Below, one piece after another: positions 7,781-16,706 of a DNA stretch of 33,578 nt (position 1 is the stretch's first letter; each line of letters starts with the position of its first letter). Made by a program: the position numbers and the translations under genes. Where the stretch lies: the NCBI RefSeq assembly GCF_015690345.1, contig NZ_JADPUN010000190.1, positions 1 to 33,578 on the forward strand, in the 5' to 3' direction. Origin of the DNA: Plantactinospora alkalitolerans (GTDB taxonomy: Bacteria; Actinomycetota; Actinomycetes; Mycobacteriales; Micromonosporaceae). The notes below the pieces were generated by a model. The model did no database searches. It was not told the DNA's origin and was given only the letters and a program-made list of their open reading frames with translations.

Positions 7781-9055
7781 TCAGACCCGGATGAGGCGTA
7801 CCGCGTCGGCGATGACGTAGCCGGTGCCGGACGTCCACCGGCTCACCCCCACCTTGTCGCCGTCCCCTGCGGCCAGACTGAAGACCCCGAGCGACACCCA
7901 CTGGCCGCCGTTGGTGCGCTGGTTGACGCGTACGGTCTGATTGCCCGTGGTGGTGGCCACGATGTACGGCGTCGAGTCGTTGTAGCCGGGGTCGGCCGGG
8001 TACCAGACCGAGATCTCGTAGCTGGCGGTGGCCGGGATGTTCACCCTGTACCAGGCGACGTCGCTGGCCGAGACCGGGTCCGCGAACCGGTAGTCGGTGC
8101 CGTACCGCTGGCTGGAGTAGGCCGAGGTTCCCCAGTTCGCACTGGCGGTGAACCGGTCGGCGGTGGTGTTGTCGACAGTGCTGCTCCATTGTGGCGGCTC
8201 GGGCTGGCCGCCGGCCGTGACGTCGAGGTAGTTGCGGTCGATCCGCATCTGCACGCCGCCCCAGGTCTCGTAGACGTCACCGGCGTACTGGTGCAGCCGC
8301 TGGCGGTCGGCGTAGTACTCCGCCGGGCAGTACGGGCCGGCGTCGGTGTCCGCGACGCCGTTCCACCAGGCGAACCAGAGGTGGTCGACGCGGGTGTAGG
8401 AGGGGTCGTTGTACGCGCCGCACAGATCCGTGACCCCGGACGATCCGCTGGAGTACATGCCCGAGAGGTAGCCGAGGGTGTGGAGTCGTTCGGTCCAGCC
8501 GGAGAGGTACGACAGCACGGCGGCCCTGCACGACGCGTTCGACGGGTACTGCTCGATGTCGTTGTAGATCGTGCTGCCGGCGGGGATGCCCAGCGCCCGC
8601 GCGGCGTTCACCGCGCTCGTCGCCCGGCCCGCGCCCTGGGATCGCGCCGTGGCCGGGTCACCGGACATCTTCGGTGTCCGGGTCCCGCACGGGGCCTGGT
8701 TGTCGAGTTCGATGGGGATCAGGCGCCAGCCGTTGTTGGTCTGGTTCGTCACCCAGGTCGCGGTCAGGTTCGGCTGGGCGCACGAGCGGCTGGCGCCGCT
8801 GATGTAGATGCCGACCGCACGGTACGGCGAACTGGCTCGCCAGGTGTTCATCACCGACTGGGACGGGGCCGTGCAGGTGTCGAAGCCCCTTCCGGTGTAG
8901 GTGCCCGGCTGAGGACCGGCCGCTGCCAGCGGCGCCGTCCCGGCCGGAAGCCGTGACGATGACCCGGCGTCGACCGCCTGGGCGGGCATGGCCGCCACCG
9001 ATGCTCCGGCGACCGCGATCATGAGCCCGGTCAGACCCGCCATGATCCTTCTCAT
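7781..9055 (-). CDS. Secreted DUF1906 glycoside-hydrolase-like protein with golvesin-type C-terminal domain
   Basis: A 424-residue exported protein. Residues 1 to about 27 are a signal peptide ending in AMPAQA. The central part (about 50-275) is a DUF1906 (Rv2525c-like) domain, a TIM-barrel fold related to GH25 lysozymes, with GRGFDTC, YNDIEQY and WFAWWNG strands carrying the likely acidic catalytic positions (Asp in GFDTC, Glu in NDIEQ). The last 130 residues are a golvesin C-terminal-like beta-sandwich (RFTASANWGTSAYSSQRYG through VIADAVRLIRV), often found on actinobacterial secreted enzymes. ATG 9055 is preceded by AAAGGAG at 7 bases. A role in cell-wall or polymer processing is inferred; Rv2525c-type proteins have no settled enzyme activity. 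Confidence 0.87.
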   Translation of the reverse strand: MRRIMAGLTGLMIAVAGASVAAMPAQAVDAGSSSRLPAGTAPLAAAGPQPGTYTGRGFDTCTAPSQSVMNTWRASSPYRAVGIYISGASRSCAQPNLTATWVTNQTNNGWRLIPIELDNQAPCGTRTPKMSGDPATARSQGAGRATSAVNAARALGIPAGSTIYNDIEQYPSNASCRAAVLSYLSGWTERLHTLGYLSGMYSSGSSGVTDLCGAYNDPSYTRVDHLWFAWWNGVADTDAGPYCPAEYYADRQRLHQYAGDVYETWGGVQMRIDRNYLDVTAGGQPEPPQWSSTVDNTTADRFTASANWGTSAYSSQRYGTDYRFADPVSASDVAWYRVNIPATASYEISVWYPADPGYNDSTPYIVATTTGNQTVRVNQRTNGGQWVSLGVFSLAAGDGDKVGVSRWTSGTGYVIADAVRLIRV

Positions 9056-9074
9056 CCAGGTCTCCTTTGGAGGA

Positions 9075-9104
9075 TTTTTACACGCGGCGGAGATACTTGG
9101 AAAA
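9075..9104 (-). promoter_or_regulatory. Possible promoter of the DUF1906 gene
   Basis: On the minus strand TTTTCC (9104-9099), 18 bases and TAAAAA (9080-9075) resemble a weak promoter placing the start near 9068, close before the AAAGGAG site. The patch is AT-rich relative to its surroundings. A small CTCC-AAA-GGAG hairpin could cover the ribosome site. Confidence 0.35.
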
Positions 9105-9173
9105 TTCCTACCACGTATCGATGGCCGCCGCTAGGAGGTTCCGGGACAGGCCGCGTGAATCTCCGAGGACGTC

Positions 9174-9190
9174 GTCCGGCACCCCCGGAC
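9174..9190 (-). terminator. Weak hairpin downstream of the DHA3 exporter
   Basis: On the minus strand GTCCGG-GGGTG-CCGGAC forms a 6-bp stem with a 5-base loop about 35 bases after the exporter stop. No T-run follows. Confidence 0.3.
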
Positions 9191-9223
9191 AGAGACGGTC
9201 AACCTTCCGTGTGGCGGCGGCCG

Positions 9224-10603
9224 TCAGCTCTCCACCGGGCTCAACTCCGACCGGTCCGGCTCGGATGCGGCCACCGGGCCCGCGATGAACCGGTGACTCA
9301 ACCGCCGGTACGGTCCGCTGCGCAGCGCCACGATCGTGGCGACCAGGCCGATGATGCCGGTCAGTACGAACACGAGGGCGAGGCCACGGTCGGGGCCGGT
9401 GCCGAACCAGCCGCCGATCAGCCGGGCGCCCGCACCGTCGGTCATGAGCGGGAGGAACACGAACTGGGCGATCGGCGAGATCAGGAAGGCGGTCAGCGGC
9501 GAGGCGGCCTGCTCGACGCTCTGCGCGAAACCGAAGACCCGACCCTGCCGCTCGTAGGGGACGACCTTCTGCAGGATCGTCTGCTCGGCTGCCTCCGCGT
9601 ACGGCATCAGCAGCATGTACGCGTACATTCCCACGGCGAGCAGGATGATCGAGGATCGCAGCGGGAACAGCATGGTGACCGTCCAGAGCACGACGTTGAT
9701 CAGGAGCAGCAGCCGGACCGGATTCCGACCCAGACCGGTCCGGGCGATGAGCAGCCCACCGACGATGAAGCCGGTGCTCAGCACCCCCCAGAGCAGCCCC
9801 CAGGTCTGGACGGACACCAGCGACAACCCGTACGCGTCCATGAGCGCCATGAACGCGCCACCCAGGAAGTTGTTGAACGCGGAGAAGAGGATCAGGGCGC
9901 TCAACCCCGGCACCTCGCCGATCACCCGCATGGTGCCCCGCAGGTCCACCCTGCGCTCCGGTGCCACCGCCACCTCGCCGTCGGCCGGGGCCGTCGCGCG
10001 ACGCGGCAGCGGGACGACGGCCAGGTGCAGCAGGGCGACGGCGAGTACCACCAGCGCCAGGACCAGCACCCAGAACATGCCGCCGAGCGCCACGAGCACG
10101 CCGCTGATCACCGAGGTCACCAGGAAACTCACGCCCGACGTGGTGCCGACCAGACCGTTGGCCCGGTCCCTGGTCTCCTCGGCGATCAGCACCGTCACCA
10201 GCGTGGGCAGCGCGATCGTCCGGACGCTGCCCGCGATGACGCCGAACATCAGCAGCACGATGAGCGCCCAGAGAGCGACGCTCGCCGGATTGCCGAACGA
10301 CTCCTTCGGGGTGACCTGGTAGACGACGAAGGCCACGGCGTAGAGCACGAACGACACCGCCGCCGACACCTGCATGACGGTCTTCTTGGAATAGTGGTCG
10401 ACCAGGCTGCCGAACCAGATGCCGGTCAGCGCCGTCATCACCAGGAAGATCCCGGAGATCACCCCGGTGGCGAATACCGAGCGGGTCTCGATGTACACGT
10501 AGAAGGTGATCGCGAACCAGACGGTGAAGTTGATGACCGACACCAGCAGGGTGTTGACCAACAGTTGATAGAAGGTCTTTCGATCCCCCTGGATGACTGC
10601 CAT
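9224..10603 (-). CDS. MFS exporter, DHA3 (MefA-like) type
   Basis: A 459-residue membrane protein with about 12 hydrophobic segments. The N-terminal part (FTVWFAITFYVYIETRS, then GIWFGSLVDHYSKKTVM) carries the motif-A type loop seen in DHA3 drug exporters such as MefA and YfiS. A central cytoplasmic loop (about residues 195-225) is rich in charged residues. Such proteins usually export macrolides or other drugs by proton antiport; the substrate here is unknown. The ATG at 10603 has no Shine-Dalgarno sequence, but a TACCCT box ends 7 bases upstream, suggesting a leaderless message. The 102 bases to the next gene upstream hold nothing else clear. Confidence 0.87.
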   Translation of the reverse strand: MAVIQGDRKTFYQLLVNTLLVSVINFTVWFAITFYVYIETRSVFATGVISGIFLVMTALTGIWFGSLVDHYSKKTVMQVSAAVSFVLYAVAFVVYQVTPKESFGNPASVALWALIVLLMFGVIAGSVRTIALPTLVTVLIAEETRDRANGLVGTTSGVSFLVTSVISGVLVALGGMFWVLVLALVVLAVALLHLAVVPLPRRATAPADGEVAVAPERRVDLRGTMRVIGEVPGLSALILFSAFNNFLGGAFMALMDAYGLSLVSVQTWGLLWGVLSTGFIVGGLLIARTGLGRNPVRLLLLINVVLWTVTMLFPLRSSIILLAVGMYAYMLLMPYAEAAEQTILQKVVPYERQGRVFGFAQSVEQAASPLTAFLISPIAQFVFLPLMTDGAGARLIGGWFGTGPDRGLALVFVLTGIIGLVATIVALRSGPYRRLSHRFIAGPVAASEPDRSELSPVES

Positions 10604-10610
10604 GCAGCAG

Positions 10611-10616
10611 AGGGTA
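10611..10616 (-). promoter_or_regulatory. -10 box of a leaderless exporter promoter (candidate)
   Basis: TACCCT on the minus strand is followed by 7 bases and then the ATG at 10603, the distance expected if transcription starts at the A of the start codon. TGGACG lies 19 bases further upstream as a poor -35. Lack of a ribosome site before this ATG supports the reading. Confidence 0.45.
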
Positions 10617-10705
10617 GATCCTCAGGCGCGGTTGACGTCCAGGTGGCACGGCCGACAGGGTGCGTGTCCCACGTCTCCTCCTCTCCTCCTCGGCTGCTGC
10701 CGCCG

Positions 10706-11047
10706 TCACGTGGGCAGGACGAACCTGCCGTCGGCTTCCCGTCGCAGCGGGGCCACGGCCACCACCGCGTCGAGGTTGATCGGCCCGTAGATGTGTGGAA
10801 AGACGATCCCGGGCGCCACCTCGTCGTCCCGTACCGGCGAGGACAGCCGGGTCGGGTCGATGCTCAGCAGCAGCAGCGGACCGGCGTCGGCGTAGAACGC
10901 CTGGGCGACCCCGAGAACCTGCCCACGCCACGACGCGTGGATGAACCCCTCGTCGGCCAGCGTCCGCCCCCGGGTCGACACCCGGTAGTCCCCCGACACC
11001 TGCGCCGCCCGCCAGTCGGACGCCTCGGCGATGTGGAAAATCACCAT
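10706..11047 (-). CDS. DUF952 domain protein
   Basis: A 113-residue cytosolic protein covering the whole DUF952 family: IFHIAEASDW at the N-terminus, the central GFIHASWRGQVLGVAQAFY, then LLLLSIDPTRL and the strongly conserved FPHIYGPINLDAVV near the end. The function of the family is not established; the fold is distantly related to ADP-ribosyltransferases. I chose ATG 11047 because the domain begins there; the 12 codons before it, back to another ATG at 11083, are not conserved. No good ribosome site precedes either. It lies downstream of the sensor kinase on the same strand with a 122-base gap, so it may be co-transcribed, but a link with that pathway is unproven. Confidence 0.8.
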   Translation of the reverse strand: MVIFHIAEASDWRAAQVSGDYRVSTRGRTLADEGFIHASWRGQVLGVAQAFYADAGPLLLLSIDPTRLSSPVRDDEVAPGIVFPHIYGPINLDAVVAVAPLRREADGRFVLPT

Positions 11048-11169
11048 CGGACGATACCGGACGACGTGGGACGTCGACCGCACGTCGGCCCCGCTGCCTC
11101 AACGGTCCACCTCTTTCGGGGGCAACGGCGTCAGCGGCCCAGTTGGGCGTGGACCGGGGTCGATGGCGG

Positions 11170-12918
<1,749 letters not shown>

Positions 12919-12923
12919 CTACG

Positions 12924-12951
12924 CCGCCCCTGCCCCGCACGGCAGGGGCGG
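12924..12951 (-). terminator. Hairpin between phosphoketolase and sensor kinase genes
   Basis: CCGCCCCTGCC and GGCAGGGGCGG form a perfect 11-bp stem around a 6-base loop, directly after the phosphoketolase stop and 14 bases before the kinase start. It may be a terminator or an attenuator that lowers kinase expression relative to the enzyme. Confidence 0.65.
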
Positions 12952-12959
12952 GCACCGGC

Positions 12960-15392
12960 TCAACCCTGCTGAGCCCAGTCGCCGAGTGACCAGTCACGGA
13001 CCTCGGGCATGTCCTCCAGGTGCTCGACGACGTACGCCTCGTGCCTCGCGAGTTGCCGCACGCACCACTCCTTCAGCTCGGCGGCGCCGCGAGGCAGCCG
13101 CCCGGCGTTGTTGATCGCGTCCATGACCAGGTGGTACCGGGACGCCCTGTTGCGCACGGTCATGTCGAAGGGGGTCGTGGTCGTGCCCTGCTCGATGAAT
13201 CCACGCACCCGGAACCGATCCGTGTCGGGCCGGCCGTGCACGAGCTGATGGATGGCGCCGGGATAGCCGTGGAAGGCGAACACCACGTCCACGGTGTCGG
13301 TGAACAACTCGGTGAACAGTGTGGGACTCATCCCGTGCGGGTGATCCTTCGGTCGGATCAGCGTCATCAGGTCCACGACGTTGACCACACGTACCTTCAT
13401 TCCGGGCAGGCGCTCCTTCAGAATCTGCGCCGCTGCGACCGTCTCCATGGTGACGACGTCACCGGCGCAGGCGAGAACGACGTCCGGGTCCGTGGTGCCG
13501 TCGTCGGTGCCGGCCCAGTCCCAGATCCCCGCACCGCGAGCGCAGTGCTCGACCGCGTCGTCCATCGACAGCCACTGCAGCTGGGGCTGTTTGTCGATGA
13601 CGATCAGGTTGATGTACGAGCGGGAGCGGAAGCAGTGGTCCGAGACGGACAGCAGGCAGTTCGCGTCCGGCGGAAGGTACACGCGGGCGACGTCACCGCG
13701 CTGGGTGAGCACCACCTGGATGAGGCCGGGGCCCTGGTGGGAGAAACCATTGTGGTCGTTGCGCCACGCCGTCGAGGTGAGCAGCACGTTCAGGCTGGGC
13801 ACCTTCGCCCGCCACGGCAGGTGCTTGGCCTCCTGGAGCCACTTGCCGTGCTGGACGGTCTGCGACGCGCTCACCATGGCGAAAGCCTCGTAGGTGGCGA
13901 ACATGCCGTGCCGACCGGTCAGCGTGTAGCCCTCCAACCAGCCGTGGCAGTTGTGCTCGGACAGCACCTCCATCACCCGGCCATCGCGTCCGAGCGCCAC
14001 ATCCTCGTCGTCGACCTGTTCCATGAAACACCGGTCCGATACCTCGAAGACGGCACCGAGCCGGTTGCTGTTCGTCTCGTCGGGGCAGAACAGCCGGAAC
14101 GTGTCCGGGTTGCGGCGGTAGATGTCGCGGAGAAGTTCGCCGAGCTTTCGGGTCGACTCGGCCCGGAACTCGGCGGGCGCGCTCACCTCGACCGCGTAGT
14201 CGCGGAAGTCGGGCAGATCCAGGTCGCGGGTGAGCAGGCCGCCGTTGGCGTGCGGGGAGGCGCTCATCCGCAGTTCTCCCGACGGCGCCTGATCCCGCAC
14301 GGCGGCGACGGGCGCACCTGTGTCGTCGAAGAGTTCCTCCGGCCGGTACGAGCGCAGCCACCGGTCCAGGATCGCCAGGTGCTCCGGGTTGTCCCGGACT
14401 CCGGACAGCGGAACCTGGTGTGACCGCCAGGTGCCGGTGACCTTGATCCCGTCGACCTCGTCCGGTCCGGTCCAGCCCTTGGGAGAGCGGAGGACGATGA
14501 GCGGCCAGCGCGGTCGCGTACCGTCCCAGCCACCGCCACGGGCCGATCGTTGGATCGTCCGGATCCTTGCCCACGCGGAGGCGAGGGCTTCCGCGAACCG
14601 ATGGTGCATGCCGGGGAGGTCGTCGCCCTCGACCTCGATGACGTCGTACCCGTGTCCCTGCAGCAGTGACCCGACCTCGGCCGGGTCCTTGCGGGCCAGG
14701 ACGGTCGGTCCGGCGATCTTCGCCCCGTTGAGGTGCAGAATCGGCAGAACGGCGCCGTCGCGGGCCGGGTTGACGAAGGAGACGCCCTTCCACGAGCCCT
14801 CCAGCGGGCCGGTCTCCGCCTCGCCGTCGCCGACCACGGCGATCGCGAGCAGGTCGGGGTTGTCCATCACGGCGCCATAGGCGTGGACGAGGACGTAGCC
14901 GAGTTCGCCGCCCTCGTGGATCGATCCGGGGGTCGTCACCGAGACGTGGCTGGGGATGCCGCCCGGGCTGGAGAACTGCCGAAACAGTCGCAGCAGGCCG
15001 GCCTCGTCCTGCGAGACCTCGGGATAGATCTCGCTGTAGGTGCCTTCGAGGTACCCGGCGGCCACCAGCGCCGGACCACCGTGCCCCGGGCCGGCGAGGT
15101 AGATCGCCTGCTGACCCGTCAATCTGATGAGCCGCGAGACGTGGGCGTAGATCAGTGACAGTCCCGGGCTGGTCCCCCAGTGTCCCAGCAGCCGTGGCTT
15201 GATGTGCCCGGCCGTAAGCGGCACGCGGAGCAGCGGATTGTCCCGCAGGTAGATCTGCCCGATGGTCAGGTAGTTGTTCGCCCGCCACCACGCGTCCAGG
15301 TGCGCGACCTCCGTCTCGTCCGGCGCCGCGAGGATACGCAGGATCGGATCATCGTGCACCGTCCCGAACTGGTCGTTCGTCACCGTTGTCAC
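12960..15392 (-). CDS. xfp: Phosphoketolase (xylulose-5-P/fructose-6-P)
   Basis: An 810-residue thiamine-diphosphate enzyme that cleaves xylulose 5-phosphate (and often fructose 6-phosphate) with phosphate to give acetyl phosphate plus glyceraldehyde 3-phosphate or erythrose 4-phosphate. Length is normal for the family (about 800). Visible motifs: GHWGTSPGLSL near 70, GPGHGGPALVAAGYLEG at about 101, the ThDP site GDGEAETGPLEGSW from 188, and the C-terminal domain with FHGYPGAIHQLVHGR. The start is GTG 15392 with GGAGGGG 7 bases upstream; the frame extends further 5' but lacks similarity. It stands next to ackA and pta, which use its product, and next to the DevS kinase gene. Box-like sites at 15527-15561 suggest DevR control. 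Pentose versus hexose preference cannot be told. Confidence 0.95.
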   Translation of the reverse strand: MTTVTNDQFGTVHDDPILRILAAPDETEVAHLDAWWRANNYLTIGQIYLRDNPLLRVPLTAGHIKPRLLGHWGTSPGLSLIYAHVSRLIRLTGQQAIYLAGPGHGGPALVAAGYLEGTYSEIYPEVSQDEAGLLRLFRQFSSPGGIPSHVSVTTPGSIHEGGELGYVLVHAYGAVMDNPDLLAIAVVGDGEAETGPLEGSWKGVSFVNPARDGAVLPILHLNGAKIAGPTVLARKDPAEVGSLLQGHGYDVIEVEGDDLPGMHHRFAEALASAWARIRTIQRSARGGGWDGTRPRWPLIVLRSPKGWTGPDEVDGIKVTGTWRSHQVPLSGVRDNPEHLAILDRWLRSYRPEELFDDTGAPVAAVRDQAPSGELRMSASPHANGGLLTRDLDLPDFRDYAVEVSAPAEFRAESTRKLGELLRDIYRRNPDTFRLFCPDETNSNRLGAVFEVSDRCFMEQVDDEDVALGRDGRVMEVLSEHNCHGWLEGYTLTGRHGMFATYEAFAMVSASQTVQHGKWLQEAKHLPWRAKVPSLNVLLTSTAWRNDHNGFSHQGPGLIQVVLTQRGDVARVYLPPDANCLLSVSDHCFRSRSYINLIVIDKQPQLQWLSMDDAVEHCARGAGIWDWAGTDDGTTDPDVVLACAGDVVTMETVAAAQILKERLPGMKVRVVNVVDLMTLIRPKDHPHGMSPTLFTELFTDTVDVVFAFHGYPGAIHQLVHGRPDTDRFRVRGFIEQGTTTTPFDMTVRNRASRYHLVMDAINNAGRLPRGAAELKEWCVRQLARHEAYVVEHLEDMPEVRDWSLGDWAQQG

Positions 15393-15471
15393 GCTCGTTC
15401 CCCTCCCGAGGAGTGCCTCGCCGTCGATCCGGTCGGAACACCCCGGCCCGGTCCCCCGGCAGACCCGGAAC

Positions 15472-15485
15472 GGGCACCGGTGCCC
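15472..15485. promoter_or_regulatory. Perfect 14-bp palindrome in the xfp leader
   Basis: GGGCACCGGTGCCC reads the same on both strands and lies 80 bases before the xfp start, just downstream of the predicted transcription start near 15490. This is a usual position for a repressor operator, or it could be a hairpin in the leader. It does not match the DevR-box pattern. Confidence 0.4.
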
Positions 15486-15495
15486 CATCGCCTCC

Positions 15496-15561
15496 ACCGT
15501 ATGTCCTCTGCGGCCCACGGGGGCGGGGGCCAAAGTCGTTCCCCGGCGGGTCTTTCGGCCC
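15496..15561 (-). promoter_or_regulatory. xfp promoter with paired DevR-box-like sites
   Basis: The distal site GGGTCTTTCGGCCC (15548-15561) matches 12 of 14 bases of the site before devR. A weaker proximal site at 15527-15540 (AACGACTTTGGCCC on the minus strand) has its centre 21 bases away. A TACGGT box (15501-15496) would put the start near 15490, about 42 bases from the proximal centre, the usual position for DevR activation. Activation is inferred. Confidence 0.55.
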
Positions 15562-15575
15562 GGGTTCGTAACCCG
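15561..15575 (-). terminator. Hairpin directly after ackA
   Basis: CGGGTT-CGT-AACCCG forms a 6-bp stem immediately downstream of the ackA stop codon. It may end the pta-ackA message before the xfp promoter. Confidence 0.4.
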
Positions 15576-16706
15576 TCACGAGCCCGACGGGTTCGGCTGG
15601 CCCGACAGCGCCGTCTGGGCCTGCTCGGCGATCTCCCTTTCCTCGTCGGTCGGCACGACGCAGACCGCCACCGGCGCCGTCGGCGGCGAGATGACCGACC
15701 CGGCCCGCTCGTTACGCTCGGGATCGACGACGATCCCGAGACCCTCGAGCCCGGCCAGCGCGGCGGCGCGTACCGCGGCCGCGTTCTCGCCGACGCCACC
15801 CGTGAAGGTGACCGCGTCCAGCCGGCCGAGCACCGCGAGGTAGGCGCCGACGTACTCCTTGATCCGTCGGCAGTACACGTCGAAGGCGAGACCGGCGGCG
15901 GGGTCGCCGGCCGCACGGCGGCGCAGCACGGCGCGCATGTCGTTGTCGCCGGTCAGCCCGAGCAGGCCACTGCGGTGGTTGAGCAGATCGTCGATCGCAT
16001 CCACCGGAAGGCCACCCACCCGGTGCAGGTGGAACAGCACCGCCGGATCCAGGTCGCCGCTGCGGGTGCCCATGACCAGGCCCGCCAGCGGCGAGAGCCC
16101 CATCGAGGTGGCGACACTGCGTCCGCCGGACACGGCGCAGGCGCTCGCCCCGTTGCCCAGGTGCAGGGTGATCAGGTCGAGTCCTTCCGGCGGGCGACCC
16201 AGTAGCCGCGCGGTGTGCCGGGCGACGTACGCGTGCGACGTGCCGTGGAAACCGTAGCGGCGTATCTGCAGCCGTCGGGCCACGTCGATGTCCACCGCGT
16301 ACGTCGCGGCCGCCGGAGGCAACGTGGCGTGGAACGCCGTGTCGAAGACCGCCACCTGCGGCACCCCCGGCAGTAGTCGTCGGGCCACCGCGATCCCGGT
16401 CAGGTTGGCGGGATTGTGCAGCGGCGCCAGCGGAACCAACCGTTCGATGGCCGCGACGACCTCGTCGTCCACGACGGTCGGCCCGGTGAAGTCGGCACCG
16501 CCGTGCACGACCCGGTGACCGACGACATCCAGGCTCTCCAGGTCCGCGTGGGCCAGCACGTCGCGCAGCGCCGACGAGTGGTCCGGTGCACCACCGCCGG
16601 GCTCACCGATCCGCTCCACCAGGCCCCGGTCCACGCTCCGGTCGCCGTCGAAGATCCGGTACTTCAGCGACGAGGAACCGCAGTTGAGCACCAGTACCCT
16701 CGTCAC
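15576..16706 (-). CDS. ackA: Acetate kinase
   Basis: A 376-residue cytosolic kinase of the ASKHA fold that interconverts acetyl phosphate plus ADP and acetate plus ATP. Signatures are visible: NCGSSSLKY at the N-terminus (phosphate 1 loop), FDTAFHATLPP, RRYGFHGTSHAYV and HLGNGASACAV (phosphate 2 and acetyl site), and TFTGGVGENAAAVR near the C-terminus (adenosine). The start GTG 16706 overlaps the pta stop by four bases (GTGA), so the two are translationally coupled. Length is slightly below the common 395-400, with no missing motif. With the phosphoketolase it forms a substrate-level ATP-yielding route from sugar phosphates to acetate. Confidence 0.96.
   Translation of the reverse strand: MTRVLVLNCGSSSLKYRIFDGDRSVDRGLVERIGEPGGGAPDHSSALRDVLAHADLESLDVVGHRVVHGGADFTGPTVVDDEVVAAIERLVPLAPLHNPANLTGIAVARRLLPGVPQVAVFDTAFHATLPPAAATYAVDIDVARRLQIRRYGFHGTSHAYVARHTARLLGRPPEGLDLITLHLGNGASACAVSGGRSVATSMGLSPLAGLVMGTRSGDLDPAVLFHLHRVGGLPVDAIDDLLNHRSGLLGLTGDNDMRAVLRRRAAGDPAAGLAFDVYCRRIKEYVGAYLAVLGRLDAVTFTGGVGENAAAVRAAALAGLEGLGIVVDPERNERAGSVISPPTAPVAVCVVPTDEEREIAEQAQTALSGQPNPSGS

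Noticed and set aside
5104-7794. An 896-codon plus-strand open frame across the LacI and MFS genes
   Set aside because: Arg/Gly/Pro-rich shadow without recognisable domains; it overlaps two well-supported genes.
10657-10670. AGGGTGCGTGTCCC as a further DevR-type site before the exporter
   Set aside because: Only one half fits, and its centre is about 60 bases from the predicted start with no second site at -42.
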